The notes beneath the pieces are model-generated. The model was given only the letters and a program-made list of their open reading frames with translations. It made no database searches and was not told the origin of the DNA. The translations under genes and the position numbers were made by a program. 62,757 bases of DNA from Gammaproteobacteria bacterium (GTDB lineage: Bacteria > Pseudomonadota > Gammaproteobacteria > Steroidobacterales > Steroidobacteraceae), in NCBI GenBank assembly GCA_025357835.1, contig JANYLM010000055.1, forward strand, positions 1 to 62,757. The letters run 5' to 3'. Numbering within the stretch: position 1 is the stretch's first letter; each line of letters begins with the position of its first letter. Below, piece by piece: positions 9,981-20,240 of the stretch.

Positions 9981-10808
9981 CTAAACGTCGGTATCGTCGG
10001 CATGTCTGGACGGTGCCGATGCAGGCACCGCCGGATTGCGCCAGCCGATGGCGAAGCCATTGGAGTAGCGCATGTCGACGTAGGTAATTTCATTCAAACG
10101 GTGCGCAATAACCTGCGATGCGGTGTGGATGAAGCGATCGATGCGTTCATCGACTTCGCGCCTCCCTAAACGCACGGTCACCCCGCTGTCAAGATCCATT
10201 TCCCAGGCGCCGCGCGGATCGAGACGCAGTGCGGCGATGCGCATACCCGCCTCGAGCATCCGCCCTTGGACCGATAAATAGCGCTGCGCCACCTGCGATT
10301 CGGAGCCCTCGGGGCCGCTCAAGTGAGGCAGTTCCGCGGGCACATGCGCCGCCGCCCTGACGAAGAGTTCGCCGCGGGTGTTCAAGAGACCCGACTCGCG
10401 CCAGCGCGCGGCGGCGGTTTGCTCGATCACGGTGACGTGCAGGCTATTGGGCCAGTGGCGCTGGATTCGGGCATGCTCCACCCAGGGCAGCGCTTCGACC
10501 GCACGTTGAATGCCGTCGAGGTCCGCCGACATGAAGCCCGACTGGCTGAAAGGTGCCACGGCCTTTTCGATTTGTCCGGGGGAGACGCGCTGGAAGCTGC
10601 CATCCATCGAAATGATTCGCACCGGACGATCCAGCGCCCAAGTGAGCGCTGCCAGCCCTCCCACCAGCACTACCAGCAGCGCAGCGCGGCGCGCCAGCAG
10701 CGCCAGCGTGCGCCACTCGATCTTGAAGGTGGGCCACTTCCATCGCGGCTTCTGAACCTTGGGCTTGTTCTTGAATCGATTGCGGCGCAGGAGCCAGTTC
10801 AAGTTCAT
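9981..10808 (-). CDS. ftsQ: Cell-division protein FtsQ
   Basis: 275 residues. A very basic cytoplasmic N-terminus (~1-35) precedes one membrane helix (LLVVLVGGLAALTWAL, ~44-60). A POTRA domain follows (VRIISMDGSFQRVS through LPWVEHARIQRHWPNSLHVTV), then the beta-rich FtsQ domain. It recruits FtsL, FtsB and FtsI at the septum. The start overlaps the ddlB stop as ATGA. The Pro/Ser/Asp-rich C-terminal tail is unremarkable. Confidence 0.95.
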   Translation of the reverse strand: MNLNWLLRRNRFKNKPKVQKPRWKWPTFKIEWRTLALLARRAALLVVLVGGLAALTWALDRPVRIISMDGSFQRVSPGQIEKAVAPFSQSGFMSADLDGIQRAVEALPWVEHARIQRHWPNSLHVTVIEQTAAARWRESGLLNTRGELFVRAAAHVPAELPHLSGPEGSESQVAQRYLSVQGRMLEAGMRIAALRLDPRGAWEMDLDSGVTVRLGRREVDERIDRFIHTASQVIAHRLNEITYVDMRYSNGFAIGWRNPAVPASAPSRHADDTDV

Positions 10809-11773
10809 TTTCGCTCCCGCAGGAAACTGGTTTCAAGGACCCGCCACACCAGCTCTTCGAAGTCGATGCCGGATTGGCGCGCCGCCATGGGCACCAGACT
10901 GTGATCCGTCATGCCCGGAGTGGTGTTGATTTCGATGAAGTAGAATTTCCCGCTGTTGCGGTCGCGCATGAAATCGACTCTGCCCCAGCCGAAACAGTCG
11001 GTCACTTGAAAGGCCGCGAGCGCCGACGCCTGCAGTTCGGCTTCGGCCTTAGCGTCGAGGCCGCTCGGGCAGTGATACTGCGTGTCGTTGCGAAAGTACT
11101 TCGCCTGGTAGTCGTAGAACTCGGTGGCGGGCTGGATGCGGATGGACGGCAGGCCGCGCTCTTGCAGCACGCCCACGGTGTATTCGTCGCCGCTGATGAA
11201 GGTTTCCGCGAACACGATGGGATCGATGGCGCGCGCCTCGGCATATGCGCCCGGTAGTTCGGCGGCGCTGTTGACCTTGGTGATCCCGACACTCGAACCC
11301 TGCGAGGCCGGCTTGACCATGATGGGCAGGCCGATGCGTTCCAGCGCGGGCGGCAAATCCTCCGGGCGCGATAACACGGCATAGTCAGGCGCGGCGTAGC
11401 CCGCGCCGACCACGACGCGCTTAGTCTTGAGCTTGTCCATGGTCAGCGCCGAAGCGAGGACGCCGCTGCCCGTATAGGGAACCCCCAACCATTCCAGCGC
11501 ACCCTGCATCAGTCCATCCTCGCCGCCGGGCCCATGCAAGGCGATCCACGCCCGATCGAAACCCTCGCTCGCCAAATTCTGGATGGGGCGATCCTGCGGA
11601 TCGAAGCCGTGCGCATTCACGCCCCGGCGCTGCAAAGCCGCGAGCACTGCATTGCCGCTCAACAGCGAAATCTCGCGCTCGGTGGAGTCGCCGCCCAGCA
11701 GCACCGCCACCTTGCCGAATTCCGCGGCCGAGGCGGCGCGCCGGCCGGCCTGTTTCAGGGTGAGCAGGCTCAT
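10805..11773 (-). CDS. ddlB: D-alanine--D-alanine ligase
   Basis: 322 residues. An ATP-grasp ligase making the D-Ala-D-Ala dipeptide for MurF. Motifs: VAVLLGGDSTEREISLLSG near the N-terminus, HGPGGEDGLMQGALEWLG (~80-97), PASQGSSVGITKV (~155-167), and the metal-binding end FYFIEINTTPGMTDHSLVP. The ATG start overlaps the murB stop. The N-terminal ~18 residues before the GGDS motif are slightly longer than in E. coli DdlB. Confidence 0.96.
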   Translation of the reverse strand: MSLLTLKQAGRRAASAAEFGKVAVLLGGDSTEREISLLSGNAVLAALQRRGVNAHGFDPQDRPIQNLASEGFDRAWIALHGPGGEDGLMQGALEWLGVPYTGSGVLASALTMDKLKTKRVVVGAGYAAPDYAVLSRPEDLPPALERIGLPIMVKPASQGSSVGITKVNSAAELPGAYAEARAIDPIVFAETFISGDEYTVGVLQERGLPSIRIQPATEFYDYQAKYFRNDTQYHCPSGLDAKAEAELQASALAAFQVTDCFGWGRVDFMRDRNSGKFYFIEINTTPGMTDHSLVPMAARQSGIDFEELVWRVLETSFLRERK

Positions 11774-12675
11774 GCCAGGACCCCGACGATGCGTACTTCA
11801 GTGTGCAGAACTATCCCATGAACTCTCGCGACGCTGGCCTGCACATGCAGGATCAACGCCTCAACGTCCGCCGCAAGCGCGCGCCCGTGGTTGATAATGA
11901 AGTTCGCGTGCTTCTCTGACACGGAGGCATCGCCGATGCGAAAGCCCTTGAGGCCCGCGTTTTCGATCAAGCGGGCCGCGTGATCGCCCGGCGGATTGGT
12001 GAACACCGATCCACAACTCCACTCGCCGATGGGCTGCGCCTGCTTGCGCTTGTCCAGCAGTTCGCGGATGGCTGCGGCACTGACGCCGGGCCTGCGCTCG
12101 AACTCGAGCCGCGCGCCGACGAACCACTCGTTGCCGGGCCCCTTCACCGTGCGATAGCCGATCTCATATTCGGCGGCCTTGCGCGTGTGCCGTGAGCCGT
12201 GGCGATCGAGCACGTCGACTTCGACGACATGGCGCCAAGTCTCTCCACCCCAGGCGCCGGCATTCATGGCCAGCGCTCCACCCAGGGTGCCGGGAATACC
12301 GGCAAAGAACTCCGCCGGCCCCAAGCCCCATTTCACGCATTGCCGCGCGATTTTGGCGCAGGGCACGCCGGCCTCGGCCTGGATGCGCGTTGCGCTCAGG
12401 CGTTCCAGTGCGCCGAGCGCGCCATGCGTGGAGATGACGGCACCGCGGATTCCACCGTCGCGCACTAAGAGATTGCTGCCCAGGCCAATCCACAGCAGCG
12501 GCACCTCCGGCGGTAGCTGACGCATGAAGGCCATCAGGTCCATGACGTCGCGGGGCGTGAAGAAGAAATCGGCCGGACCGCCCACATGCCACGACGTATG
12601 CCGCGCCATGGGCACGTCGTGCAAGACTCGCGCGGAGTATTCCGGCGAAAGATCGGCCAGTCGTTGCGCGCTCAT
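11770..12675 (-). CDS. murB: UDP-N-acetylenolpyruvoylglucosamine reductase
   Basis: 301 residues. A FAD-dependent enzyme reducing the enolpyruvyl group to give UDP-MurNAc. FAD-binding motifs are [12 protein letters not shown] and [13 protein letters not shown]; the catalytic serine is in [13 protein letters not shown] and the late Glu/His region in [15 protein letters not shown] 12675 overlaps the murC stop as ATGA; the frame continues upstream only as a shadow of murC. Placement between murC and ddlB differs from E. coli, where murB lies elsewhere, but is common in other lineages. Confidence 0.96.
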   Translation of the reverse strand: MSAQRLADLSPEYSARVLHDVPMARHTSWHVGGPADFFFTPRDVMDLMAFMRQLPPEVPLLWIGLGSNLLVRDGGIRGAVISTHGALGALERLSATRIQAEAGVPCAKIARQCVKWGLGPAEFFAGIPGTLGGALAMNAGAWGGETWRHVVEVDVLDRHGSRHTRKAAEYEIGYRTVKGPGNEWFVGARLEFERRPGVSAAAIRELLDKRKQAQPIGEWSCGSVFTNPPGDHAARLIENAGLKGFRIGDASVSEKHANFIINHGRALAADVEALILHVQASVARVHGIVLHTEVRIVGVLA

Positions 12676-14153
12676 GCCGCCGCTCCCGCCGCGAAGCGGC
12701 TCTTCAGGTCGTGGGCAACGGCGCCGATATTGCCGGCGCCCATGGTCAGCACGACATCGCCGTCGTGCAGCACCCCACGCAAGCTGTCGGCGAGATCGTC
12801 GACGCGCTCCACGAACACCGGTTCCATCACGCCACGCGAGCGAACCGCGCGGCAAATGGCGCGGCCGTCGGCACCCGCGATGGGGGCCTCGCCGGCCGCA
12901 TACACTTCGGTAACCAGCAGCACATCGCATTCGCCGAGCACCCGCCCGAAGTCGTCCAACAAATCGCGGGTACGGGTGTAGCGGTGCGGCTGGAACACCA
13001 GCACCAGACGCCGCGACGGCCAGCCCTGGCGTACCGCGTCCAAGGTGGCCGCAACCTCCGTCGGATGATGACCATAGTCATCGACTACCAGTGCGCGACC
13101 GCCCGCCCACTGGATTTCACCCAATTGTTGCAAGCGCCGATCGATGCCTTGGAATTGCGCCAGCGCGCGTTGAATCGCGGCATCGGGAATGTCCAGCTCG
13201 GTCGCCACCGCGACCGCCGCCAGTGAATTCAGGACATTGTGACGGCCGGGCAGGTTGACGGTAATGGACAGAGGCTCATGGCCTGCGCGCAACGCCTGGT
13301 AGCGCGACTGCAGGCCAGCGCGCACCACATCGACGGCACGAATGTCCGCCTCCGGTTCGAAGCCGTAGGTCACGAAGGGACGCGCCACAGACTCCAAAAT
13401 GCTACGCACCTGCTCGTCGTCGCCGCACAGCACCGCTAGTCCATAAAACGGCAGGTTGTGCAGGAAATCGACGAAGCTTTGCTTGAGCCGCGAGAAATCG
13501 CCCTCATGGGTGGCCAAATGATCATTGTCGATATTGGTGACGATGGCGATCATCGGCTGCAGGTGCATGAACGAGGCATCGCTCTCATCTGCCTCGGCCA
13601 CCAGATAGCGGCCTGCGCCAAGTTTGGCGTTGCTGTCGGCGCTCTTCAGCCGCCCGCCGATGACGAAGGTGGGATCCAAGCCGCCTTCGGCGAGCGCGCT
13701 CGCCACCAAGCTGGTGGTGGTGGTCTTACCATGGGTGCCGGCCACGGCGATGGAGTACCGAAAGCGCATCAGTTCGCCGAGCATTTCCGCGCGCGGCACC
13801 ACCGGAATGCGCTTAGCCAGCGCCGCCGCGACTTCCGGGTTGGTACGGTTGACGGCGCTCGAAACCACCACGACGTCGGCCGCACCCAAATGATCCGCCG
13901 AATGACCGACGAAAATTGTTGCGCCTAAGCGCGCCAGGCGCTGGGTGACCGGGTTTGACTTGAGGTCCGAACCCTGCACTTGGTAGCCCAAGTTGATCAG
14001 CACCTCGGCAATACCTCCCATGCCGCTGCCGCCGATGCCGACCAGGTGGATGCGATGAATCCGGCGCATGCGATCTTCCGTGCGGGTGCGATCGCTCTTG
14101 CGCGTCCGTTCGCTGGTCCCCGTTCGGTCGGCAGTGAGCGAGCGTTCGTTCAT
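12672..14153 (-). CDS. murC: UDP-N-acetylmuramate--L-alanine ligase with charged N-terminal extension
   Basis: 493 residues from ATG 14153, which overlaps the murG stop as ATGA. It adds the first stem-peptide amino acid. The UDP-binding motif [17 protein letters not shown] and the ATP loop [13 protein letters not shown] (~120) are clear. Residues ~4-29 form a repetitive Arg/Thr/Asp/Glu-rich stretch ([10 protein letters not shown], then SDRTRTEDR) not part of the Mur fold. An internal ATG at 14069 would remove it and begin [14 protein letters not shown], a more usual MurC start. The overlap favours the longer form. Confidence 0.96.
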   Translation of the reverse strand: MNERSLTADRTGTSERTRKSDRTRTEDRMRRIHRIHLVGIGGSGMGGIAEVLINLGYQVQGSDLKSNPVTQRLARLGATIFVGHSADHLGAADVVVVSSAVNRTNPEVAAALAKRIPVVPRAEMLGELMRFRYSIAVAGTHGKTTTTSLVASALAEGGLDPTFVIGGRLKSADSNAKLGAGRYLVAEADESDASFMHLQPMIAIVTNIDNDHLATHEGDFSRLKQSFVDFLHNLPFYGLAVLCGDDEQVRSILESVARPFVTYGFEPEADIRAVDVVRAGLQSRYQALRAGHEPLSITVNLPGRHNVLNSLAAVAVATELDIPDAAIQRALAQFQGIDRRLQQLGEIQWAGGRALVVDDYGHHPTEVAATLDAVRQGWPSRRLVLVFQPHRYTRTRDLLDDFGRVLGECDVLLVTEVYAAGEAPIAGADGRAICRAVRSRGVMEPVFVERVDDLADSLRGVLHDGDVVLTMGAGNIGAVAHDLKSRFAAGAAA

Positions 14154-15250
14154 GCGTGCGCCCCGGCAGCCATGCACAGATCGGCCAGTTGTGCCGCCGC
14201 ATCGATGACCCGCGAGCGGCGCGCGGCTTCGGCCATCTTCAGAACCCGCGCTCGATCCGCGAGCAGTTCACTGATGACCTCGCCCAGATGCTCGGGCGTG
14301 AGATCGCGCTCCTGAATGAGCCTCGCGGCGCCGGACTTCACCATGACTTCAGCGTTCTTGGTTTGATGATCGTCGCTGGCCACCGGCAGCGGCACTAAGA
14401 TGGCGCCCAAGCCCGCCGCCTGCAGCTCGGCAATGGTCATAGCGCCGGCACGGCATAAGGCAAGATCGGCCCAGGCATAGGCCGCCGCCATGTCCTCGAT
14501 GAATGGCAGAACGTCCGCCTCGACCTTCGCCTGTGCGTAGGCGGCGCGCGCCGCCGTGAGGCCGCGCTCGCCGGCCTGGTGCCGGACCTGCGGCCGAATC
14601 TGCGCAGCTACCAGCGCAAGCGCCTGCGGAACCACGGAGTTCAGACGCTGCGCGCCCTGACTGCCGCCGAACACCAACAAACGCGAGCGGACTTCCCGGT
14701 CCGCGAAGCGCTCGCGCGGCGCAGGCGTGGCCGCGATGTCGGCACGTACCGGATTGCCGATGGCGCGTGCTTGAGCTTGCGGTGGGAAACTTCCCGGGAA
14801 TGCTTCCAGCACCTGGTTCGCGAGACGCGCCAGCCAACGGTTGGTCAAACCAGCGATGGCATTCTGTTCATGGATTAACAAGGGAATTCGCAGCAGCCAT
14901 GCAGCGATTCCGCCTGGGCCGCTGACATAGCCGCCTGCGCCCAGGACGACACGCGGCTGCACCCGGCGCAGTACACCCACCGCCTGCGCCACGGCTCTAA
15001 CGAGTCCAAAGGGCGCGAGCAACCAGGTCTTCAGGCCCTTGCCGCGAATACCCGCAACCCGTACCCACTCGATCGCGAACCCATTCGCCGGCACCAACCG
15101 CGACTCCATGCTCCCGGGCACGCCCAGCCACACCACGCCGACGCCGCGATCGCGCAACACTTTGGCCACCGCGAGCGCGGGAAATACATGGCCGCCGGTG
15201 CCGCCCGCCATGATGAGCACGGGGCCGCCCTCAGATGGAACACCGTTCAA
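14150..15250 (-). CDS. murG: UDP-GlcNAc:lipid I N-acetylglucosaminyltransferase
   Basis: 366 residues. A peripheral inner-membrane GT28 enzyme making lipid II from lipid I. The glycine-rich acceptor loop [16 protein letters not shown] is close to the N-terminus, the second glycine motif is [12 protein letters not shown], and the UDP-GlcNAc site is [19 protein letters not shown]. The chosen start is TTG 15250, which overlaps the ftsW stop (TTGA) and leaves a normal 14-residue lead; the ORF extends upstream only as a shadow of ftsW. A GTG eleven codons later is the alternative. Confidence 0.96.
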   Translation of the reverse strand: MNGVPSEGGPVLIMAGGTGGHVFPALAVAKVLRDRGVGVVWLGVPGSMESRLVPANGFAIEWVRVAGIRGKGLKTWLLAPFGLVRAVAQAVGVLRRVQPRVVLGAGGYVSGPGGIAAWLLRIPLLIHEQNAIAGLTNRWLARLANQVLEAFPGSFPPQAQARAIGNPVRADIAATPAPRERFADREVRSRLLVFGGSQGAQRLNSVVPQALALVAAQIRPQVRHQAGERGLTAARAAYAQAKVEADVLPFIEDMAAAYAWADLALCRAGAMTIAELQAAGLGAILVPLPVASDDHQTKNAEVMVKSGAARLIQERDLTPEHLGEVISELLADRARVLKMAEAARRSRVIDAAAQLADLCMAAGAHA

Positions 15251-16434
15251 CGGACACCGCCCGGCATGCGCATTACCGCGGAGCGTGAGCTGCACTTCAC
15301 CTCGTGATAAATCCGCAGCGCCACTCCCAGCCATGCAAGGCTCACCAACAAGCTGCTGCGGCCGTAGCTCAGCAGCGGCAGGGTCAGGCCTTTGGTCGGC
15401 AGCACGCCCATGTTGACGCCGATGTTCACGCTGGCCTGCAATCCCAGCCACACGCCGAAGGCCAGCGCCACATAGGATTGGAAACGCATGCCGGCTTGGG
15501 CCGCCATGCGCGAAATCTGAAACGCCCGCCACACCAGCGCCATGAACAGCGCGATCACACCGAGAACGCCGACCAGCCCCAGCTCCTCGGCCAGCACGGC
15601 GAATACGAAGTCGGTATGCGCCTCGGGCAAATAAAACAATTTCTGCACGCTGCTGCCGAGACCCACGCCGAACCAAGAGCCGCGCCCGATGGCGATCAGC
15701 GACTGCGTCAATTGAAAACCGCCGTTGAAGGGATCATCCCAGGGGTGCAAAAATCCAGTGAGGCGCTTCAGTCGATAAGCGGAAGTAAGCGCCAGCACCG
15801 CAAAAGCCAGGGCCGCGGCCGAAACCAGCAACAGCACGTAACGCAGCCGAGCGCCGGCGACGAACAGCACGGCAAAGCCGGTGGCGAACAGCACCGTGGC
15901 GGCGCCGAAGTCGGGCTCGAGCAGCAACAGCACAGCGGCGACAGCGAGCAGTCCTACCGGCTTGGCAAGACCAGGCAGGGTTTGTTCCAGCTCGTTGCGC
16001 TTGCGCACGCAGTAGCTGCACACCCAGGTCAGCACCAGCACTTTGGCAAGCTCGGACACCTGGAAATTGACCGGCCCGAACCGCAGCCAGCGACGCGCGC
16101 CGTTGACGGTGGCACCGATGCCCGGAATCAGCACCAGGAACAGCAACACCAACCCCAGGCACAGCAGCGCAAGACTGTACTTATCCCAAAACTCGGTCGG
16201 TACTCGCGTGACCACCCAGGCGAACAACAGACCGGCGAACCCGAATACAAATTGCCGCTCGAGAAAATAGAACGGATTGCCAAGATCGCGCGCTGCGATG
16301 GACATCGAGGCCGAAGTGACCATGATCAAACCGACCAGCAACAAGCTGGCCACCAGCCCCAAGGTGACGTAATCCCAGGCGAAGGGCATGCGTTCGCGCG
16401 CCCGCATTCCGTAGGACATGGTGGCGGTGGTCAT
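15247..16434 (-). CDS. ftsW: Septal SEDS peptidoglycan polymerase FtsW
   Basis: 395 residues from ATG 16434, overlapping the murD stop (ATGA). About ten membrane helices are visible. Conserved SEDS features: GARRWLRFGPVNFQVSELAK (~125-145), LLLLEPDFGAATVLFATGF, and the C-terminal region PTKGLTLPLLSYGRSSLL. FtsW polymerises lipid II in complex with FtsI, encoded upstream. The basic C-terminus ([16 protein letters not shown]) is cytoplasmic. Confidence 0.96.
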   Translation of the reverse strand: MTTATMSYGMRARERMPFAWDYVTLGLVASLLLVGLIMVTSASMSIAARDLGNPFYFLERQFVFGFAGLLFAWVVTRVPTEFWDKYSLALLCLGLVLLFLVLIPGIGATVNGARRWLRFGPVNFQVSELAKVLVLTWVCSYCVRKRNELEQTLPGLAKPVGLLAVAAVLLLLEPDFGAATVLFATGFAVLFVAGARLRYVLLLVSAAALAFAVLALTSAYRLKRLTGFLHPWDDPFNGGFQLTQSLIAIGRGSWFGVGLGSSVQKLFYLPEAHTDFVFAVLAEELGLVGVLGVIALFMALVWRAFQISRMAAQAGMRFQSYVALAFGVWLGLQASVNIGVNMGVLPTKGLTLPLLSYGRSSLLVSLAWLGVALRIYHEVKCSSRSAVMRMPGGVR

Positions 16435-17765
16435 GTGCGCCGCGCAGCCAAGTTTCGGACCGCGGCCGCAAATACATCGCCGCGATGCCCATAGTCGCGA
16501 AACATGTCGAGGCTGGCGCAGGCCGGCGACAACAGTACCGTGTCGCCCGCCCGCGCGGCGCGCCCGGCGGCCGCCACGGCCTCTTGCATGGTGGCTACAG
16601 TCTCCGTGGGGCACACGCCCTTCAAGGCCGCCGCCACCGCGGGCGCATCCCGGCCGATCAGCACCACATGCCGCACCTTGCCGCGAAAGGCATCTGCAAG
16701 CGGCGCGAAGTCCTGGCCCTTGCCCTCGCCCCCGGCAATCATCACCAAAGACCCCGGCATCCCGGCAACCGCCGCGATGGTCGCACCCACATTCGTGCCC
16801 TTGGAGTCATCGACATAGCGCACACCGGCCACATCGGCGAGAAACGTAGAGCGGTGCGCAAGTCCGGGGAAGGACTCCAGCGCCTCCAGCATCTTGGGCA
16901 TGGGTAACCCCGCTGCTTGCCCCAAGGCCAATGCCGCGAGCGCATTGGCGGCATTGTGCAGGCCAAAGATTTTCATGCGCGCGGTGTCCAGCAACCCCAC
17001 ACCTTGGCGGGCCAGAAGGATCTGACCGCCGCTGCGCAGTAAGGAGAAGTCGGCGTCCGCGCGCTCAACGGAGAACGTCACCGTATGCGCGGCGTCGCAG
17101 TCCGGCCCGCGCATGGCTGCCACCCAGGGATCGTCCGCATTCAACACCCTCGTCGCTGCCTTGGCGAAAATCCGCGATTTGGCCTGCGCGTAAGCCGCCA
17201 CCGATGGATAGCGATCCATGTGGTCGGCCGTCACGTTCAGAACCACTGCCGCCTTAAGCCGCAACGAGGACGTGGTCTCGAGTTGAAAGCTCGACAGCTC
17301 AAGTACATACAGATCGGGGGTGGGCTGTTCGAGCAAATCGAGAGCCGGAACTCCCAAATTTCCGCCGGCGAGCACCTTGCGTCCCGCCGCCGCGGCCATG
17401 CGCGCCACCAGGCTCGTGACTGTGCTTTTGCCGTTGGTGCCGGTGATGCCGATCACCGGCGCCTGGACATTGCGCGCGAACAGCTCCACATCGCCCAGTA
17501 CTGCGATGCCCCGGTCCCGTGCCGTGCGGACAATGGGTTCCTCGAGCGAGACCCCGGGCGACATCAGCAGCTGCGAAGCGTCGTCGAGCAGCGATAAATC
17601 GAAGCCGCCGAGCCGCAGGTCGAGCGAGTTCGCGAGGCCGCCCAACTCGGCGAGCCCCGGCGGGGCCCTACGCGTATCGGTGGCGCTCACTGCAATGCCG
17701 CGCTTGGTCAGATAGCGCAGGCACGAAGCCCCCGTCTTGCCCAGACCGACGACGACGCTGTGCAT
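16431..17765 (-). CDS. murD: UDP-N-acetylmuramoylalanine--D-glutamate ligase
   Basis: 444 residues from ATG 17765. It adds D-Glu to UDP-MurNAc-L-Ala in the cytoplasm. N-terminal Rossmann motif VVGLGKTGASCLRYL, ATP loop GITGTNGKSTVTSLVA (~107-122), and a late D-rich motif YVDDSKGTNVGA. The 29 residues upstream in frame lie within mraY and are ignored. The start overlaps the mraY stop as ATGA. Confidence 0.97.
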   Translation of the reverse strand: MHSVVVGLGKTGASCLRYLTKRGIAVSATDTRRAPPGLAELGGLANSLDLRLGGFDLSLLDDASQLLMSPGVSLEEPIVRTARDRGIAVLGDVELFARNVQAPVIGITGTNGKSTVTSLVARMAAAAGRKVLAGGNLGVPALDLLEQPTPDLYVLELSSFQLETTSSLRLKAAVVLNVTADHMDRYPSVAAYAQAKSRIFAKAATRVLNADDPWVAAMRGPDCDAAHTVTFSVERADADFSLLRSGGQILLARQGVGLLDTARMKIFGLHNAANALAALALGQAAGLPMPKMLEALESFPGLAHRSTFLADVAGVRYVDDSKGTNVGATIAAVAGMPGSLVMIAGGEGKGQDFAPLADAFRGKVRHVVLIGRDAPAVAAALKGVCPTETVATMQEAVAAAGRAARAGDTVLLSPACASLDMFRDYGHRGDVFAAAVRNLAARRT

Positions 17766-18850
17766 CAGCGGATCTTCAAGGTTGCAAGACCCGCCAGCAC
17801 CAGCACGAAACTGATGATCCAGAAACGCACGATCACTTTCGGTTCGGCCCACCCCTTGAGTTCAAAATGATGATGAATCGGCGCCATGCGGAATATTCGC
17901 TTGCCGGTGAGTTTGAACGAGGCCACCTGCAACATCACCGAGACGGTCTCCAGCACGAAGACCCCGCCCATGACGAACAGCACGATTTCCTGCCGTACGA
18001 TCACGGCGAGGGTGCCGAGCGCCGCGCCGATCGCCAAAGCGCCCACATCGCCCATGAACACCTGGGCCGGATAGGAGTTGAACCACAGAAAACCGAGGCC
18101 CGCGCCCACCATGGAGGCGCTGAAAATGAGCGCCTCGCCGACGCCGGGGATGTAGGGGATCTGCAAGTACATGGCGAACTTGAAATTGCCCGTGACGTAG
18201 GCGAATACGCCGAGAGCGGCGGCCACCATCACGGCCGGCATAATGGCGAGGCCGTCGAGGCCGTCGGTCAGATTCACGGCATTGCTGGTGCCGACGATGA
18301 CGAAGTAGCAGAGCGCGACGAATCCGGCGGTGGACATGGGTACGGCCACGGTCTTGAAAAAGGGCACATACAGCGAGGTCTCTGCCGGAGATTGGCGCAG
18401 GTGGTGCAGAGTCATGATCGTGGCCAATCCGACCAATGACTGCGCCAGGTATTTATAGCGCGCCGCCAGGCCCTTCGAGTTGCCCACGACCAATTTCAAA
18501 TAGTCGTCGTAGAAGCCGATCAATCCGAAACCCAATGTGGTCGCCAACAATATCCACACGAAGCGGCTGGACAGGTCGGCCCACAGGAAAGTGCCCAAAC
18601 CCATGGCCACCAAGATGAGACCGCCGCCCATGGTGGGTGTACCCGATTTCTGTAAATGCGATTGCGGACCGTCGCTGCGCACGCGCTGCCCGATCTGGTA
18701 GCGATTCAGCATCTCTATCATGGTCGGGCCGATGAACAGCGCCAACGCCAACGCGGTGACCGCCGCCAGAATGCCGCGCAGCGTCAGGTATTGAAAGACA
18801 TGGAAACCGGAGTAAAACCGGGCGAGATATTCAGTAACGGAAAGCAGCAT
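17765..18850 (-). CDS. mraY: Phospho-N-acetylmuramoyl-pentapeptide transferase
   Basis: 361 residues, ten predicted membrane helices. It makes lipid I from UDP-MurNAc-pentapeptide and undecaprenyl phosphate. Catalytic and signature motifs: [11 protein letters not shown] (~111-121), [10 protein letters not shown] (~190-199), and [17 protein letters not shown] (~320-336). The start is four bases from the murF stop, one of the few junctions in the cluster without overlap. Confidence 0.98.
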   Translation of the reverse strand: MLLSVTEYLARFYSGFHVFQYLTLRGILAAVTALALALFIGPTMIEMLNRYQIGQRVRSDGPQSHLQKSGTPTMGGGLILVAMGLGTFLWADLSSRFVWILLATTLGFGLIGFYDDYLKLVVGNSKGLAARYKYLAQSLVGLATIMTLHHLRQSPAETSLYVPFFKTVAVPMSTAGFVALCYFVIVGTSNAVNLTDGLDGLAIMPAVMVAAALGVFAYVTGNFKFAMYLQIPYIPGVGEALIFSASMVGAGLGFLWFNSYPAQVFMGDVGALAIGAALGTLAVIVRQEIVLFVMGGVFVLETVSVMLQVASFKLTGKRIFRMAPIHHHFELKGWAEPKVIVRFWIISFVLVLAGLATLKIR

Positions 18851-18854
18851 GGCG

Positions 18855-20240
18855 CTAGCTCGCTCTCATCAGGGGGCCGGATCCGATGCCGCCGCCGGTG
18901 AGCGCCTGCACCACCCTTTCCAAGCGATTGACGCGCGACCCCTTGATCAATACGGTCACCCCCGGCACCAGTTCGGCCTGCAAGCGGCGAGTCAGAGACT
19001 CGGCGTCCGCGAACCACTCGGCGCCGGAACCGAAAGTTTCGACTGCGCGCGAGCTTTGCGGTCCCAAGGCGAACAAGCGCTTGATCCCGCAGTCCCGGGC
19101 ATAGGCGCCCATGTGCGCATGGCTGTTTTCGGCATATTCACCGAGCTCCGCCATGTCGCCGAGCACCAACCAAGTCGTGCCCGGTAGCGAGCGCAACACC
19201 TCCAATCCAGCGCGCACCGAGCTCGGGTTGGCGTTGTAGGAGTCGTCGATGATCCAGCTGTCGCGCGGCCCGGGTTTCAACTGCAGGCGCCCGGCGACGG
19301 CCCGAAAATCCGCGAGGCCGAGGGCGATTTCATCGAGGGACGCGCCTGCGGCGCCGGCTGCGGCGGCTGCGGCCAATGCATTGACGATGTTGTGTGCGCC
19401 GCCCGCCTTGAGTGTGATCGAGCGCTGCCCCAGCGGACATTGCAGCGTGAAGCGCGTGGCGAATTCGCCGCGCTCGATGCTCTGAACCGAGTGCTGCGCC
19501 ATGTAGTCCGCGGCCGCATGTAGGCCAAAGGTGAGGATGCGGTGCGGCGCGGCGACGCCGCGCCAGTAGCCGGCATATGCATCGTCGGCATTGATGATAG
19601 CGGTGGCCGCAGGCTCGAGGCAGGACACCATTTCGCCCTCGCCCTGCGCGACCCCGTCCAAATTGCCGAAGCCCTCGAGATGCTCGGCGCCGGCGTTGTT
19701 GATCAGACCCACGGTGGGCCGCGCGAGGCGCACCAACTCAGCGACATCGCCGATGCGATTCGCGCCCATCTCGACCACCGCGCTGCGATGCGAGGCTTCG
19801 AGGCGCATCAAGGTCACGGGCACGCCGATGTGATTGTTCAAGTTGCCATAAGTCGCCATGCACAAACCCATGCGCGACAGGATGGCGGCGGTCATTTCCT
19901 TGACGGTGGTCTTGCCGTTGCTGCCCGCGATCGCAACGATGGGGATGGTGAAAGCGGCGCGCCATTTGCTGCCTAATTGCTGCAGCGCGCGCAGAGTGTC
20001 CGGAACCACGACCTGCGGCAGCGCATGGGGCACGGCGTGTTCCACGATGGCGCCGATGGCGCCGCGCGCCGCCGCCGCCGCGACGAACTCGCAGCCGTCG
20101 AAGTTCGGTCCGCGCAAGGCGACGAACAGCGCGCCGGGGGCGAGTGTGCGGCTGTCGGTGGCCACCGCGCCGTACGGATGATCATCGCCGACCAGTTGGC
20201 CGCCGACGGCCGTTGCGGCGTCGCCCAAGGTTCGCTTCAT
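18855..20240 (-). CDS. murF: UDP-MurNAc-tripeptide--D-alanyl-D-alanine ligase
   Basis: 461 residues. It joins the Ddl-made D-Ala-D-Ala to the tripeptide. N-terminal MurF domain with [21 protein letters not shown] loop [15 protein letters not shown] (~104-118), and [20 protein letters not shown] (~326-345). The start overlaps the murE stop (ATGA). Confidence 0.97.
   Translation of the reverse strand: MKRTLGDAATAVGGQLVGDDHPYGAVATDSRTLAPGALFVALRGPNFDGCEFVAAAAARGAIGAIVEHAVPHALPQVVVPDTLRALQQLGSKWRAAFTIPIVAIAGSNGKTTVKEMTAAILSRMGLCMATYGNLNNHIGVPVTLMRLEASHRSAVVEMGANRIGDVAELVRLARPTVGLINNAGAEHLEGFGNLDGVAQGEGEMVSCLEPAATAIINADDAYAGYWRGVAAPHRILTFGLHAAADYMAQHSVQSIERGEFATRFTLQCPLGQRSITLKAGGAHNIVNALAAAAAAGAAGASLDEIALGLADFRAVAGRLQLKPGPRDSWIIDDSYNANPSSVRAGLEVLRSLPGTTWLVLGDMAELGEYAENSHAHMGAYARDCGIKRLFALGPQSSRAVETFGSGAEWFADAESLTRRLQAELVPGVTVLIKGSRVNRLERVVQALTGGGIGSGPLMRAS

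Noticed and set aside
15304..16494. 396-codon plus-strand ORF rich in Gln and His
   Set aside because: It lies entirely antisense to ftsW and the end of murD, has low-complexity composition typical of GC-rich shadow frames and no domain.
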